A DNA stretch of 64,000 nucleotides from Diacronema lutheri (lineage: Eukaryota > Haptophyta > Pavlovophyceae > Pavlovales > Pavlovaceae). The stretch is taken from NCBI GenBank assembly GCA_019448385.1, contig JAGTXO010000011.1, positions 958,001 through 1,022,000 of the forward strand. The letters are read 5' to 3'. Below the pieces are notes generated by a model. That model saw only the letters and a list, made by a program, of their open reading frames with translations. It searched no databases and had not been told where the DNA came from. Position numbers and translations under genes: made by a program. Positions 1 through 9,630 of the stretch are shown one piece after another; within the stretch, counting starts at the first letter, position 1, and each line of letters opens with the position of its first letter.

Positions 1-8
1 GAGCGGCA

Positions 9-2687
9 ATGCCGCGCGGCGCGGCGCTCGGCGCGCTCGCGTTCGCGGCGCTGGCCGCGGCCGAGCCAATGCTGGACTTTGCGGGCTGCCGCAAGCTGCT
101 GGTGGACGCTGGTGCCAAGTACACGTACCGCGGCACGCGACACAACGGGCACGCGCACTACACGTGCACGGGCGCGGGCTGCCTGCAAGAGCAGCCGGCG
201 GGCGTGGCGGCGGTCCTCGTCTTCTACACGCCACTCAACGGCTGGCAGTTTGCAGCGTGCCCGTCGCGCGCGATTGAGCTCAAGCAGCTCGGCCTGTGCA
301 GAGACGTCCTCCTGCGGCTGCCGGCGGGCTCGCCGTGCGGGCCAGGCGGCGCGGCGGACGGGCACGAGTGCATCGAGCTGCCCGACGGCGCGAGCTGGGA
401 GCGGGGCGAGGCCGCCAGGCCGAGCACGGGCGCACGCGCGGTGCACATTACGTGCGCGCCGCCGCCCTCTTCGCCCGCTCTCGCCCCGTCGCCGCCGCCG
501 CGCCCGCCGCCGGCCGCCGCGCCCGCCGGCGCCGCTGGGGTCGCGCGCCCGCCGAGCGAGCAGCCATCGCTCCTTGGCTGTGCCGACCTGCGCATTGCGC
601 CCGAGGGCGGCAGCGGCGGCGCGGTCGCATACGACTACGAGCAGGTGTTCGTGCGCCACTCGCGCCCCGTGTACAAGTGCGTCAGCCCCGGCCACTGCCT
701 GCCGCCGCTGCCGAGCTCGGCGCCGCGCGTGCCGCCTGCCGGTGCGGGCGTGCCCGCCTCCTCCCCCGCCGGCGCGGTGATGCTCGCGTTTGGCCACTCT
801 GGGCTCGGCGCGGCCGCGCGCTCTCCCGCAACGGGCCGCGTTACGCAGCCGTCGGGCTGGTCCTTTGTCGTCTGCCCCGCTGGCCAGCTTGACGTGAGCC
901 AACTTGAGAACGCGACGGGCTGCGTTCCCGCCCTCGTCGCGCCTTGCGACGAGGAGCTCCACGATGGCGGAGGGGCCAGCGGCGGTGCGGGTGCGGCGGA
1001 AGGTGCGGTCGCGTGCGCGAGCGTCGTCGGCACGAGCGAGTGGCACGTAACGGGCGCGGGCGCGGGCGGCGCGCGCGTGCGGCTGCGCGTCACGTGCGAC
1101 GATGCCCTGCACGGCACGGCCGCGGCCGAGCGGCCGCGCGGCGCGTCCGCCGGCGGCGCGGGCGATCGCGATGCGCACAGCGTGGCGAGCACGAGCTCGA
1201 GCTCAACGCGGCACGTATGGGACCACAGTTTCGGCGGGCTGAGCGGTGGGATGGAGGGATGGAAGCCGCCTCCCGCCATCTCGCACGCGACTCCTCCGCC
1301 CTCGCCCTCGCCCTCGCCCTCGCCCTCGCCCTCGCCCTCGCCCTCGCCCTCGCCCTCGCCCTCGCCCTCGCCCTCGCCCTCGCCCTCGCCCGCGCCGCCG
1401 CCTTCAAAAGCCACGTCGACGCCACCACCGCCGCCGCCGATCTCGGTCGGCGCGGGCGTGCCGCACGAGGAGGCGACCGAGCCGCTTGGCGCCGCGCGAG
1501 TGCTGCTATCACTTCCGGACGGCGGTGGGAGCCACTGGCTTGAGTACGCCGGTGAGAGGTTGCATCGGCCAGTGTACCGGTGCGCGGACGACGAGGGGGG
1601 CTGCCTGCCGCTCTCCGCGCTCGGCTCGTCCGCCGCCGTGGCGGTGTCGAGGGCAGCGCTCGCCGCGCGGACCGCAGGCGGCGTGGGTGGCGCAGGTCAG
1701 CTCGGCGTCTACCTGTCCTTCGTCAGCAGATCGGGCTGGACCTTTGCGTCGTGCCCGTACAGCGTAGCGACTGACCCGCGACACCTGCCATCGCACTGCA
1801 CGCCGCTGCTCGCTGCCGGGCTGGACGGCTGCATGGGCGACACGCCCGGCGCGAGCGCGTTGTGCGCGCAGCCGCCTGCCGCCGCACGATGGCGGACGCT
1901 CGCGGCAGACGGCACAGTCGACGACAGTGCGCCGCCACGGCGCATCGAACTGAGCGCTCATGGCGGAGCAGCGCACAGCCCACCCGCGCCACGGCTCGGC
2001 CCGCGCCCCAGCCCGCGCCCCAGCCCCAGCCCCCGCCCCCGCCCCAGCCCGCGCCCTAGCCCGCCGCCGCCGCCGCCGAGCCCGTTGCCAGCGTTCCCGG
2101 CCGAGCCGCCCATCCTCTCACCGCCGCCGCTCCCCGACGCCTACCTCGGTGCGCTCGGCGTGTCGGTGGCGAGCGTACACGGCGCGGGCGCGGACGGCGA
2201 CGATGGCGGCTGGGCGGGAATAAGCTCGCACACTCAGCTTGCGGGCGTATTTGCGGGTGTCGTCTTCGCGATGATGCTCGCCGCTCTCAGCTTGATCGCC
2301 CTCGCGACGGCGCACGCGGCCGAGCAGGCGGCGCGCGGCACCGGCGCGGCGGACGAGGACGAGGTGGCGCGGCAGCGGCTGGCCGCGCAGGTGCTCGCGC
2401 TGCCGGCCGCGCGCGTCGCAGAGCTGCGCGCCGAGGTTGAGCGACAGGCGCGCCTCGCAAAGATGGCGACGGCGGCCGGCGGTGGTGGCAAGCCGGCGGG
2501 CGGGGGGCGAGCGCGCGCGAGCGCCGCGGCGTGGGCCGTGCACCGCGCGCCCGACGGCACGCGGTACTACGTGCACGCCGAGACGGGCACGGCCACGTGG
2601 GAGATGCCGCAGGAGCTGCGCAGCCACATGGCGTGGGACCACCGCAAGAGCGCGGCCGAGATTGCCGTGCCGCCAGATTTTGAGTGA
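9..2687 (+). CDS. Type I membrane protein with three Cys modules and a cytoplasmic WW domain
   Basis: An 892-residue protein of unknown function. It starts with a short hydrophobic signal-like stretch (residues 1-19). Three related extracellular modules follow (about 25-110, 190-300 and 490-620); each has a tyrosine-containing segment of the type PVYKC or HAHYTC, a nearby Cys-Leu, and then a GW(Q/S/T)F..CP motif. They are separated by Ser-Pro-rich linkers, one of them a perfect SP dipeptide run. A single membrane-spanning helix lies at about 742-772. The tail carries a WW domain at about 842-870, with both tryptophans, the central YYVH strand and a closing proline. WW domains bind Pro-rich peptides, so the tail may recruit a partner while the modules face outside. 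The first visible ATG is used as start, but only 8 bases precede it, so the true start could lie outside the window. Confidence 0.75.
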   Translation: MPRGAALGALAFAALAAAEPMLDFAGCRKLLVDAGAKYTYRGTRHNGHAHYTCTGAGCLQEQPAGVAAVLVFYTPLNGWQFAACPSRAIELKQLGLCRDVLLRLPAGSPCGPGGAADGHECIELPDGASWERGEAARPSTGARAVHITCAPPPSSPALAPSPPPRPPPAAAPAGAAGVARPPSEQPSLLGCADLRIAPEGGSGGAVAYDYEQVFVRHSRPVYKCVSPGHCLPPLPSSAPRVPPAGAGVPASSPAGAVMLAFGHSGLGAAARSPATGRVTQPSGWSFVVCPAGQLDVSQLENATGCVPALVAPCDEELHDGGGASGGAGAAEGAVACASVVGTSEWHVTGAGAGGARVRLRVTCDDALHGTAAAERPRGASAGGAGDRDAHSVASTSSSSTRHVWDHSFGGLSGGMEGWKPPPAISHATPPPSPSPSPSPSPSPSPSPSPSPSPSPSPSPSPAPPPSKATSTPPPPPPISVGAGVPHEEATEPLGAARVLLSLPDGGGSHWLEYAGERLHRPVYRCADDEGGCLPLSALGSSAAVAVSRAALAARTAGGVGGAGQLGVYLSFVSRSGWTFASCPYSVATDPRHLPSHCTPLLAAGLDGCMGDTPGASALCAQPPAAARWRTLAADGTVDDSAPPRRIELSAHGGAAHSPPAPRLGPRPSPRPSPSPRPRPSPRPSPPPPPPSPLPAFPAEPPILSPPPLPDAYLGALGVSVASVHGAGADGDDGGWAGISSHTQLAGVFAGVVFAMMLAALSLIALATAHAAEQAARGTGAADEDEVARQRLAAQVLALPAARVAELRAEVERQARLAKMATAAGGGGKPAGGGRARASAAAWAVHRAPDGTRYYVHAETGTATWEMPQELRSHMAWDHRKSAAEIAVPPDFE
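1298..1391 (+). repeat. Hexanucleotide repeat (CCCTCG)n coding for Ser-Pro
   Basis: About fifteen tandem copies of a CCCTCG hexamer encode an uninterrupted Ser-Pro run inside the WW-domain membrane protein. The near absence of synonymous changes suggests recent slippage expansion. Confidence 0.9.
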
Positions 2688-2875
2688 GCGGCTCAGTCAG
2701 TCAGTGTCTCAGTGACGCCGCATGAGACCGTACGGCTCGGGCGGCACCGTTGCGGCTGCGGGCTGGGCCCACGCTGTGCGGCGCACGCGGCGCGACATCG
2801 CCTGGACATCTCTGACCTGCGCATGAGACGCGAGTGCGACCGGCGGAGCAGACACTCCGACATGGGAACGGCACC

Positions 2876-5380
2876 CTAGCTCGGCGCCCGCTCGTCACCG
2901 CCGCCGTCCGTCGCACCGCTGCGCGCATCGACGAGCCGTCGCAGAAGCCGCGCGTGCGACGAGAGCCTCTCCGCCGTGGACTGCGTGCGCAGCCAGCGCG
3001 CGCGCACGGCCGGCGTGATGATCGGCAGAGACGAGAGCGCGTCTGAGAGCACATAGCTCGCGGCCTCGTCCGAGAGGCCCGCGAGCCGCTCGGCGCTCAG
3101 CTCGCCGAGCGCCTCGCCACCCACCGCCGCGTCGGCGCGCGACGCGGCGAGGTCGCGCAGCGCCGCCTCCACCGCCTCGCGTGCGGTGCGCGACGCCGCG
3201 CAGGCGCGCGGCTCGGACGCGCTGGCGGCAACCGCGCTCGCCTCGCCCTCGGGCCGATCGGCAAAGGCGCGCACGGCGCCGAGCCGAAGCCCAAATGCAT
3301 GCGGCGCTATCCACGACCGCTCGAGCACGCAGCGGAAGGTGCCTGCAAGCTGCACGAGGAAGCGGCCATCGTGAAGCTGCGTCGCCTTGGCCACCGACGC
3401 GACGCAGCCGACGCCGCCCGCGCCGAGCAGCGCGAGCGGCGCGCTTCTGGCAAGGCAGTGTGCGAGCATGAGGCGATAGCGCGGCTCGAAGATGATGTAC
3501 TGCCGAACGGACTGTGGGAAGAGCGACTCTGAGCGCAAATCGAAGACGGGCAGCGTGAGCGGAGCGCCCGTCGCGACGATCGGCGGCAAGCAGGTGCGTG
3601 CCGACGCGAGCGACGCCGACGCGAGCGACGCCGCCGCACCGCCCTCCGCATCCGTCGCCACCTCGCCGCCGCCATTGCCATCGTCGTCGTCGTCGTCGCC
3701 GCGCAGGCGCGCGCCACCGCCGCCGGCCTGCGCGTCGCCATCGCCATCTTCACGCACGTCCTCCTCGCGCGCCGGCCCGGGGCCAAGCGCGCTCTGCAGT
3801 GCGGTCGCGCGCGCGTCGAGCGCGCGCGTGAGCGCCGCGGGCAGCTCGCCGCCAAAGGCCGCTCGATCCGCATCGCCGCACGAGAAGATGGCGGGAGGCT
3901 GCGCACTTGCGGGCGCGCCGGAGGCCGCGCTCAACTCGCGAAACGACGCGACGACGAGCGATTCGGGCAGAATGTGCGTGCGCCCCGATCCGACGAGCGC
4001 GCAGATGGGCGAGCCGGCGTACGCGCCGCACACCTGCGCGGCAGCGTTCCCGCTCTCGTCGAGCGCCGCGCGCAACGACAGCACGTCGTGCCGCGATGCG
4101 CCAAAGAGGCTGGTGCGCGTCGCCGACGAGCTGCGCGCGCCCGAGCCAAAGACGAGCGCGCCGCGCGACCGCGCGAGCGCCGCGTGCGCCTTGGCGAGCC
4201 CGATCGACATGTCAAGCGCCGCCGACGTGGCGTCGTGCGCGCAGACCGCGGCGCGCGCGCCCGCGAGCGCGAGGCCGTGCGAGGACGGGACGACGGGCAC
4301 GCCAATCGAGTTGCCGTCGGGCGTGCGCCGGCCCACCGCGAGCGGTGCCCATGGTGACGCGGCGGCGGCGGCCGCGAGCCTGCCCGCCTCGGCCCCGCTA
4401 CTCTCGCCGCCGGCGCCGGCATCGGGCGGCGCGGGCGGCATGACGGGCGGCAGGATGACACCGAGTCGAAGCTCCTGCGTGCCGAGGAGCCGCTCGCACT
4501 GCGTGAGCACCTGCTGCGCCGGCCTGCCCTCGAGCAGCGCAAGCGCGACGTCGTCGCTCGCCTCTGCTGCCTCTCGCGCCGGCGAGCCCGCGCGCGCCGG
4601 CGCGCGCGTAAACGTGGTCGCCATCCCGCCGGTGATCGGGCGCAGGCCGCACGAGGCGACCACGTCGATCGTCACGTTGCCGCTCAACGCGACGCCGACC
4701 GCGCCGCGCGTGAGGACGCGGCCGGCGGCAAAGACCTCCGGATCCTCCTGCGCGTCGGCGCAGTCGGCAAGCATGCCCACCTTGGGCGCCCCCGGAAAGG
4801 CAGCGTCGAGCAACCGGAGGACGGAGACTGAGGCGAAGCGGGGCGTCGCGCAGAGGAGGAAGGCGGGCGGGCGGTCGGCGGGCGCGAGCACGAGCGAGCG
4901 CATGTCGTCAAGCTCGGGCAGGCGCGGCTGCTCGAGGGCGAAGAGCTGCACCGACGTGGCCGGCATCCACGCCGCGGTCATCGCCACCGCCTTCTCGCCG
5001 CCGAGCGTCTCGACGTCGCCCTCGGCCGAGCCGTCGCGCGAGGCGTGCAAGAGCGAGTAGGCGGTCGAACCGAGCGTGCGCGCGGCAAGCGCAGGATCGT
5101 ATGCGTGGACATGTGCGAGCGCCTCGGCCGACGCGTGGCCCGCGAGCCAGACGAAGAGGACCGACGCGCCGGCCGGTTCGAGCGCGGCCAGGCACTCGCC
5201 GATCGCCGCCTCGGCAGTATTGGCGGTCGAGAGCGCCGAGCGCAGGCGCAGCTCGCGCGGCTGCGCACGTGCACTCGCCGACGCTCCCGCCACCGACGTG
5301 AGCCAACGACCCCGTGGCCGTAGGGTCGCCGCGCGCGAGAGGACGGCCGCCATGTTCCAGAAGGGGCCGCGACGTGACAC
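2876..5380 (-). CDS. FIST domain plus LON substrate-binding domain protein
   Basis: An 834-residue protein in a single exon. Residues about 55-290 resemble a FIST N domain, including the CGLRPITGGMATTFTRAP stretch that matches the family's 'GxRPI...' element. A FIST C-like part follows with GALVFGSGARS. Residues about 605-825 resemble the N-terminal substrate-binding domain of LON proteases (LPVFDLRSESLFP, then FEPRYRLML), but no AAA or protease domain is present. FIST domains are presumed small-ligand sensors and occur in F-box protein 22; LON-N domains bind protein substrates. The N-terminus after an internal Met (start at 5353) is Arg/Ala/Ser-rich and could be an organelle-targeting peptide. 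It is convergent with the WW-domain gene, 188 bp away. The function of the fusion is unknown. Confidence 0.75.
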   Translation of the reverse strand: MSRRGPFWNMAAVLSRAATLRPRGRWLTSVAGASASARAQPRELRLRSALSTANTAEAAIGECLAALEPAGASVLFVWLAGHASAEALAHVHAYDPALAARTLGSTAYSLLHASRDGSAEGDVETLGGEKAVAMTAAWMPATSVQLFALEQPRLPELDDMRSLVLAPADRPPAFLLCATPRFASVSVLRLLDAAFPGAPKVGMLADCADAQEDPEVFAAGRVLTRGAVGVALSGNVTIDVVASCGLRPITGGMATTFTRAPARAGSPAREAAEASDDVALALLEGRPAQQVLTQCERLLGTQELRLGVILPPVMPPAPPDAGAGGESSGAEAGRLAAAAAASPWAPLAVGRRTPDGNSIGVPVVPSSHGLALAGARAAVCAHDATSAALDMSIGLAKAHAALARSRGALVFGSGARSSSATRTSLFGASRHDVLSLRAALDESGNAAAQVCGAYAGSPICALVGSGRTHILPESLVVASFRELSAASGAPASAQPPAIFSCGDADRAAFGGELPAALTRALDARATALQSALGPGPAREEDVREDGDGDAQAGGGGARLRGDDDDDDGNGGGEVATDAEGGAAASLASASLASARTCLPPIVATGAPLTLPVFDLRSESLFPQSVRQYIIFEPRYRLMLAHCLARSAPLALLGAGGVGCVASVAKATQLHDGRFLVQLAGTFRCVLERSWIAPHAFGLRLGAVRAFADRPEGEASAVAASASEPRACAASRTAREAVEAALRDLAASRADAAVGGEALGELSAERLAGLSDEAASYVLSDALSSLPIITPAVRARWLRTQSTAERLSSHARLLRRLVDARSGATDGGGDERAPS

Positions 5381-5516
5381 GATGGCGACACCGGGGGATC
5401 ACGAATCGAACCCGGAGTCGGCCCGGTCCCATTCTCCCCCGGCCCCGGGGCCTCCTGCGAGCGCTTCTCGGCTTATGCCCCCTCAACAGGACGTGTGGCT
5501 CACGCCTTGCGCCTCG

Positions 5517-6674
5517 TCACGCTGCCTTACCGCCGCTCACGGTCGCGGCCAGGGCGGGCGACGCCAACCAGTCGGAGATGGCGTCCGCCGCGCGCTCCCA
5601 GCCGGGTACGAGCATCACGTCGTGCCCGAGCCCGGGCAGCATGGCGGAGCTCGCGCCATAAAACGCGGCGGCCTCTTCGATCGCCTCCGCGTCCACCACC
5701 GCGTCGCGCTCAGCGCCAAGCACGAGCATCGGCGGGCATGCGCGAACCCATGCCGGCCGCTCGTCTGCGCGCGCGCCGCGCGACGGCAGCTTTCGGTTGA
5801 AGTCGGGCACGTCGAGCGAGCACGCGCTGTCCTCAGCGAAGCGCGTCATGTGCCGTCGCACCTCGTCGGGCGGAAGCGCGGCCGAGAAGAAGAGGCGCGA
5901 CGCGTCGTCGACTGAGGTGCACGCCGACTTGAGCGCAAAGCCGCGCGTGATCCGGAGGGCGCTCAGTGGCGAGCGGCGGAGGAAGCGCCAGATCATCGCG
6001 CCGTTGCCCGAGGGTGGCACGGAGCAGAGCAGCACCGCGCCCGCCGCGGCTGGCTCGCCCCGCTCAAGCAGCTTCTGCACGTACGCGCCTCCAAAGCTGT
6101 GGCCGACGAGTACCGCCGGCCGGCCCACAACGGCCGTGAGGAACGCGGCGAGGTCGTCGACGTGCTCGTCGACACTGATGCGCCGCGGTGTGGGCTCGGG
6201 CGAGCCGCTTGTCCCGCGCAGGCTGATCGCGTACGCCTCATGGCCCCGCTGCGCAAAGAAGCCGAGCCAGTGCTCCGCCCAGCACCACGACGAGTGGAAC
6301 GTCCCGTGCACAAACACGAGCGGCGGGCGTTGCGGACGCGCGCTCGGGCTAGGTGGCAGGGCGACCGAGTACTGCATGCGCAAGCCCCGCTGCGGCAAGC
6401 CAACCGTGCGCGACGCGATGGTGGCGGTGGCGGCTGTGAGCGCGAACGAGCGGGCGAGCCACACCAATCGCACGGGCCATCGTGCGCGCGCCATCGTGCG
6501 CGACATGATGGCGGCGGCGTTCGTGGCGCCGGACGGTGACACGTGCGGACGTGGACGGCGGCTCGGGCGCGCGGTGGCACGCGCCGAGCGTCCTCGTCGG
6601 GCGTCAAGCACGCTGGTGTCGATCAATGTGCGCCTGGTGCCGCCACGTTTCGCGCACGCGCCGCACGTTGCCAT
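5517..6674 (-). CDS. Alpha/beta hydrolase
   Basis: A 385-residue serine hydrolase-fold protein. Seen directly: an oxyanion-hole HG motif (HGTFHSSWCW, from residue 123), a nucleophile elbow GHSFGG (Ser193), an acidic residue in a GAERDAVVD strand-end context and the catalytic His in GLGHDV near the C-terminus. The triad therefore looks complete. The closest general type is the single-domain lysophospholipase or esterase-like alpha/beta hydrolase; the substrate cannot be told. The first 56 residues are Arg-rich and low complexity. A second Met at 6506 begins a segment with a hydrophobic stretch (VRLVWLARSFALTAATATI) that looks like a leader or anchor, and it may be the true start. Confidence 0.8.
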   Translation of the reverse strand: MATCGACAKRGGTRRTLIDTSVLDARRGRSARATARPSRRPRPHVSPSGATNAAAIMSRTMARARWPVRLVWLARSFALTAATATIASRTVGLPQRGLRMQYSVALPPSPSARPQRPPLVFVHGTFHSSWCWAEHWLGFFAQRGHEAYAISLRGTSGSPEPTPRRISVDEHVDDLAAFLTAVVGRPAVLVGHSFGGAYVQKLLERGEPAAAGAVLLCSVPPSGNGAMIWRFLRRSPLSALRITRGFALKSACTSVDDASRLFFSAALPPDEVRRHMTRFAEDSACSLDVPDFNRKLPSRGARADERPAWVRACPPMLVLGAERDAVVDAEAIEEAAAFYGASSAMLPGLGHDVMLVPGWERAADAISDWLASPALAATVSGGKAA

Positions 6675-7038
6675 TCGCGCGGCGCTCGCGCTCGCCTGCG
6701 ACGCGACGCCCGACGCGCGTGCGCCGGCCGGGCGCGCGGACGGCGCAGGCTGGTGGCAAACGCCGACGCTCGCGCGCGCTCAGCCGCTGCCGCGCGCCGC
6801 GGCCGCATGCGCCGGCCGGCAGGGCCTCGCCGACGAACCCGGGCGTGTGCCCGGGGACGGCTGGTCGAGCAGCGGCGAGGACGCGGCGATGCCTGGCAAC
6901 GCTCAGCCGCGCGCCCGTGCAAAAGCGAGCGGTGCACCGAACACCCCGAAGCGGTCATCTTAGCGGAGGCTGCAAGGGGGAGGGAGGGGGGGGGGGGGGG
7001 GGGGGGGGGGGGTTAGGCGGTGCGGGACGCGTCCTCGG
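6675..7038. other. Intergenic region between two minus-strand genes, with poly-G tract
   Basis: About 360 bp of GC-rich sequence upstream of the hydrolase and downstream of the PAN-like gene. The only structure I see is a long poly-G run close to the PAN-like gene's stop codon. No promoter element is recognisable by eye. Confidence 0.6.
6986..7012 (+). repeat. Poly-G tract, 27 G
   Basis: Uninterrupted run of 27 G on the plus strand (poly-C in the orientation of the neighbouring minus-strand genes). The exact length may be affected by sequencing error. Confidence 0.9.
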
Positions 7039-7907
7039 CTAGTCTGGATTTTCGTGCACGTGCGTTGGCGGCCAGACGGCTGACTGCTGCGACGGGCACG
7101 GCGGATGCCGGTCGCAGAACATCTTGTTCATGTTCGGTCGTTGCGGGCGAATCCGGACGCCGACCGGAGCGAGCACGCCCGACGTCCAGGAGGCCTGCTC
7201 GGGCAGCGGCCACGGCCACACGTTCAGCGCGACCGACCACGGCCAATGCTTGCGAGGCGCGCTGAGCATTTCCGGCGGGAAAGGGCCGCCGCTGCCGACC
7301 GCCGGTGTGAGCGGCGTCCTGCTGTGCTTGAGCCCTGCGCGGGGCCGCGGTGGGGACAAGGCGCCGGGCGTGAGCGGCGAGCGTGAACAGCGGCGCCCGG
7401 CCCGCCGCCGCCAAACGCACAGCACTCGTGCCGCGAATGATTGTGGATATCGAACGCAAAGCAGCGCTCCTCCGGGCAGTAGGTCCAGATGTTGCACCCC
7501 ACCGCCTCCTTGCCGCATTTGGACGGCGCGCTCTGCATCGACGCCTGCCAGAACGGCTTGTGCGCATTCGACCGGTCGGAGCATGTTCGGTTGTGCGCGG
7601 CGCACGCCTCGCAGCACTCCTGTTCGTCCTTCACCATGAAGGAGGAGCCCCAGGTGAAGGAATACTCGGCCGAGTACCCCATGTGCGCCCATGGATGACA
7701 GCCTGTCCGCCTATCGCCCGTCAGCGTCATCGGCGCTTCCGCGCGCAACGTGGCTTGCGCGTGCAGCGGGACCGCCGGCGCGACGGCGTCCAAGTGCACC
7801 GTTGTTAGCCCGTGGGACAACGGGAGCCGGCCGCGCATCACGGTGGAGAGCAGCGCCAGGGTGAGACCCGCGCCGATCAACACCCACTGCAGACTGCAAC
7901 TCGCCAT
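7039..7907 (-). CDS. Small secreted or membrane-anchored protein with PAN/apple-like Cys domain
   Basis: Two exons, 7421-7907 and 7039-7334, give 260 residues. The intron 7335-7420 has donor T|GTGCGT and acceptor GCGCAG|G, phase 1. The N-terminus (MASCSLQW, then IGAGLTLALLSTV) is a signal peptide or signal anchor. The body has many Cys and aromatic residues (ECCEACAAH, CGKEAVGCNIWTYCP, CFAFD), then across the splice the sequence reads HECWLKH, and near the end WTSGV. The CWLK and WTSG pair is the pattern seen in algal PAN/apple-type domains, which supports both the splice and the assignment. PAN domains bind proteins or carbohydrates outside the cell. Its start lies 40 bp downstream of the stop of the next minus-strand gene. 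Confidence 0.7.
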
Positions 7908-7947
7908 CGTTCGTGCGGAATTATTGACTCTGACTTGGGTCGGACTC

Positions 7948-9552
7948 TCATGGGCCCAGTGGCGCAGACAAGACGTGGAGCTCGACGGCGCTGACGGCCG
8001 CGCGCAACGCGCGCGCATCCACCCCACAGCCACCCTGAGCCTGGCCCTGGGCCTCCGCCTGACATTCGCCGCACACGCACGCGCACGAGAGCGTGGCGAG
8101 CTCGGACGGGCACAGGTCGATGCCGCCGACGCGCCGTGCCGCGGGCGCGTGCACGACCGCCAGCGCGCACCAGCTGCGCGCTCCATCGCCCTCTGGCGTG
8201 AAGGCGCCCTGCGGCGCGAAGAGCGCGGGTGGCAAGCGCAGCTCTGCGCAGCCGTGCGCGGGCGCGCAGACGCGCACCAGCTGCCCGACGCCATCGTGAT
8301 TCGTACCTGCGGTGCGCAGCAGTCGCAGCGTGACTCGCACGCGTCCGCCCGCCGTCCGCTCGACGCCGCCGTCGGCGCACTCGCAGCTGCCGAATAGCGT
8401 GACGAGCGCGCGCGTCGGAGCCGCGCCGCCATCGCCGCCATCTCGGCCGTGCGCACGCTCGCGCGCGCCGGCGTCGACCGGCGGCGCGGCCGCGCCGAGC
8501 GCGTGCGGCGCTGGCGGTGCGGCGCCCACGACGAGCGCCACGACCGTTGCCTGGCCGTACCGCAGCACGACGCGCTCAGCCGCCGCCGCGTTCCCGCTCT
8601 GCACGTAGGGCTCGTGCAGAAGGAGAGGGAAGCCATCGCTCGGCTGGCCGGCTGGCGCGAGGCAGAGCGCGAGCAGTGCATGCGCGCCGACGAGCAGCAG
8701 CTCGACACCGCTCGGCGGAGAATCGGTGCGCTCGGCGAGCAGGATCCGCGCCCAGCGCGCCTCGGAGAGCGGTACCTCTGGTGGAGGCCGTGCGTCCGCG
8801 CTCGGCGCCACCGCGCGCGACACGAGCGCGCACGCCTCGGCGGCGAGCGCCGACGACATCTCGATGGAGTGGACGCGGCAGAGCAGCGTGAAGCGCGTTC
8901 CGCGCGCGAACGCATCCGCGTCCACCTCGCCAAGCGCGTGCGTGACCGCGCAGATGGCGAGGAGGTCGTCGTCCTCGCTCGAGCCGTCGAGGAGTGGCAA
9001 GGTGACCTCGGACGGGAGCAGCTGCGGCAGGGGCGGAGCGCCGACCGGCGCGGCGAGCGCGGCATCGAAAGGCACAATGGCACCCGCAATGCGCAGTACG
9101 CGGCCCGGCGCGACAAGCGCCGCCATCCCCGCCACGCTCGCGAGCGCGCACAGCCGCTCTGGCAGCGCGATCTCGATCGCGCGGCCGGCGCGCGCGCCCG
9201 TGCCGTCGACCGGGTGGGCCATCGCAAGAACGAGCGGTATTGCCGCACCAGGCACGAACTCAACGGCCTCGATGCGCATCTCGACGTACATGCGCCCCTC
9301 GCTCGCCGCCTTCGCGTCGCGCACGCGCACGCGCGCGAGCGCGGCGAGCTCGGCCTGCGCCTGCGCGAGCAGCGCGGCGCGGCCGAGACGGCCACCCCAT
9401 TGAGTTAGCGTGCGCGCGCACAAAAGCATAGCATCGTCCCACGCGAGCGTGGCGCTCGCGCCACCGTTGCCCTCCTTGCCTCGGTCGAGCTCGAGCAACT
9501 CATCGACCAGAGCACAGAGCTGCAGAGCCGCCATCTCTGCAGCCTTCATCAT
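7948..9552 (-). CDS. Protein of unknown function, 534 residues
   Basis: I do not recognise this protein. It is a single open frame, Ala/Leu/Val-rich with alternating hydrophobic stretches such as LLAICAVTHAL and VVLRYGQATVVALVVG that suggest beta-rich domains. Near the C-terminus is a Cys cluster (LSCACVCGECQ) that might bind a metal. No signal peptide or membrane helix is evident. The first ATG (9552) lies inside a perfect 28-bp inverted repeat (see separate entry), so the start region is duplicated in inverted orientation upstream. A shorter start at the Met in AAEMAAL is possible. Confidence 0.6.
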   Translation of the reverse strand: MMKAAEMAALQLCALVDELLELDRGKEGNGGASATLAWDDAMLLCARTLTQWGGRLGRAALLAQAQAELAALARVRVRDAKAASEGRMYVEMRIEAVEFVPGAAIPLVLAMAHPVDGTGARAGRAIEIALPERLCALASVAGMAALVAPGRVLRIAGAIVPFDAALAAPVGAPPLPQLLPSEVTLPLLDGSSEDDDLLAICAVTHALGEVDADAFARGTRFTLLCRVHSIEMSSALAAEACALVSRAVAPSADARPPPEVPLSEARWARILLAERTDSPPSGVELLLVGAHALLALCLAPAGQPSDGFPLLLHEPYVQSGNAAAAERVVLRYGQATVVALVVGAAPPAPHALGAAAPPVDAGARERAHGRDGGDGGAAPTRALVTLFGSCECADGGVERTAGGRVRVTLRLLRTAGTNHDGVGQLVRVCAPAHGCAELRLPPALFAPQGAFTPEGDGARSWCALAVVHAPAARRVGGIDLCPSELATLSCACVCGECQAEAQGQAQGGCGVDARALRAAVSAVELHVLSAPLGP

Positions 9553-9630
9553 CACTAACCGACTCTACTTTACACAGAGAGCATGCTCGCGCGCTTTTTG
9601 TGAGTAGAGTCGGTTAGTGATGATGAAGGC
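9542..9630. repeat. Perfect inverted repeat, 28-bp arms with 33-nt spacer
   Basis: Left arm 9542-9569 and right arm 9603-9630 are exact reverse complements; the spacer is 9570-9602. The left arm contains the start codon and first residues of the minus-strand unknown gene, and the right arm carries the same start context on the plus strand (ATGATGAAGGC). It would form a long hairpin in RNA from either strand, or a cruciform in DNA. Confidence 0.97.

Noticed and set aside
5389-5485. tRNA-like segment with GATTCGAACCCGG-type bases on the minus strand
   Set aside because: The bases resemble a T-arm, but the T stem and acceptor stem do not pair properly and no anticodon arm can be placed.
5458-5485. 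CGCTTCTCGGCTTATG resembles the 5' end of U2 snRNA
   Set aside because: Only about ten bases match; the conserved branch-point-binding region and the Sm site are not seen downstream.
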